Assembly (NCBI RefSeq): GCF_048128805.1
Contig: NC_136016.1
Location: 16,698,676 to 16,762,675 of the forward strand
Direction: 5' to 3'
Length of the DNA stretch: 64,000 nucleotides
From: Centroberyx gerrardi
Lineage: Eukaryota > Chordata > Actinopteri > Beryciformes > Berycidae
Shown here: piece by piece, positions 63,176 through 64,000 of the stretch
How the letters are laid out: the number at the start of each line of letters is the position of its first letter
Position numbering within the stretch: position 1 is the stretch's first letter
Position numbers and translations under genes: made by a program
Notes under the pieces: model-generated
Databases searched by the model: none
What the model saw: the letters and a program-made list of their open reading frames with translations, nothing else
Told to the model about the DNA's origin: nothing

Positions 63176-64000
63176 GCTAGCTTTGTAGCTGGTTTTCCAG
63201 AGTGACCTCCTCTGTACTTCTGGACGATAGAGAAGGCCCTGATGCTGTGAAATAGAGCTTAACGAAAGGCTCAAAGGATCACAGACAAGCATCCAAAATC
63301 TCTGCTTTAATGTAAGATGGACAAAGTTCATATGGAGAAAGGTTGTTATCAGACTGTCAGCTGTCAAAAAAACAAGGTATATTTTTGGCTGCAAGCTTAT
63401 GAGGCAAAGTTACAGCAAATCACATTTCCTTCTGTCCTCAAAACCTTACAGTTGATAACTGGGAAGTTTTGTCCTCATTCTTCTTCCCTCAGCTTTGCTC
63501 CATGGACTCCCCTGCCTCCTCAGTTCTTTCTTTCAAATCCTGCTTGTGGGGCAACCAGACACTGTAACTTCTACCAAGTTCCTCATTTAAAATGTATTTG
63601 TCTGACAGATACACTTATTTGGTATTTTCTCCTGGGGTAGGCAGCGCTGACTGCTGTCTTCCATGCTACCAGTCAGCTTCATTAGGACTTTATCTGGTTT
63701 CTTCTGCAGGGTGAGTGTGTCTTTGACAGGAAGACAGCGAAGGTCCCCTCAAGTCTGGAGAACAGCTCTTCCCTGTAGCCCTGGACCGGGCCTACTTGTT
63801 GCTTTCATTGCTTCTCAAGTATTTTGACCTCAAGAGACCGAGCCTGCCCCGTGTGAACGAGCCGGAAAATAGTAGGATGAGTATCTTTTCGACATATTTC
63901 TGCTCCATGGCTGCCTTGTGGCTGCATGCAAATCAAGCAGTTAAGCACAACTGAAACTGGGCTTTGGGGAATTATCCACCCACACACAACATTTCAAATT
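63176..64000. other. Unassigned right end of the window
   Basis: Moderately GC-rich sequence near 63640-63850. No exon, RNA gene or repeat could be identified with confidence. It may belong to a gene that continues beyond the window. Confidence 0.3.

Noticed and set aside
63705-63777. Short CVFDRKT-containing frame after a TTTCTTCTGCAG acceptor-like site, considered as an exon of the COX17-like gene
   Set aside because: It lies beyond the stop codon and polyadenylation signal of that gene and resembles no twin-CX9C exon.
63926-63933. Octamer ATGCAAAT, as in snRNA distal elements
   Set aside because: An eight-base motif is expected by chance in a window of this size, and no snRNA or proximal element follows it.

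Overview
The window is nuclear DNA from a teleost fish. All the genes are intron-rich with GT-AG junctions, dinucleotide microsatellites are abundant, and the repeats are typical fish families (tRNA-derived SINE, Tc1-, hAT- and TTAA-type MITEs, decayed LINE). No prokaryotic, organellar or viral gene set is visible.

Six protein-coding genes could be built exon by exon, with codon phase closing across every junction. From left to right: trpm4 (minus, 1837-18383, 28 coding exons, 1264 aa), a Ca2+-activated monovalent cation channel; an adrenomedullin-family peptide gene, best read as adm5 (minus, 19973-20883, 126 aa precursor); a RIC8/synembryn gene (plus, 25531-31793, 13 coding exons, 688 aa), a chaperone/exchange factor for G-alpha subunits; irf3 (minus, 33387-39354, 10 coding exons, 465 aa), a transcription factor of antiviral innate immunity; prr12 (minus, 41748-56456, 15 coding exons, 2644 aa), a large AT-hook nuclear protein; and a tiny two-exon twin-CX9C gene of the COX17 family (plus, 59863-61223, 49 aa).

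trpm4, adm5, irf3 and prr12 all have human counterparts in 19q13.33, so this is a conserved vertebrate synteny block. The RIC8 gene and the COX17-like gene are the members I do not expect there from human gene order. The genes do not form one pathway; the linkage is ancestral.

The most notable observations are: (1) the irf3 proximal promoter carries a palindromic CRE, an ISRE and a kappaB site within 44 bp, in the order of the interferon-beta enhanceosome; (2) the COX17-like protein keeps both CX9C pairs but lacks the copper-binding Cys-Cys; (3) the RIC8 protein has a roughly 96-residue acidic insertion in its helical core, bordered by similar short sequences; (4) the first coding exon of the RIC8 gene lies between a (TG)n and a (CA)n repeat that could pair in the pre-mRNA; (5) prr12 contains a coding minisatellite of seven Lys-Met-Asp-Ser-His units. 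Spaces between genes hold mostly transposon remnants and simple repeats. No RNA gene, CRISPR array or operon was found.
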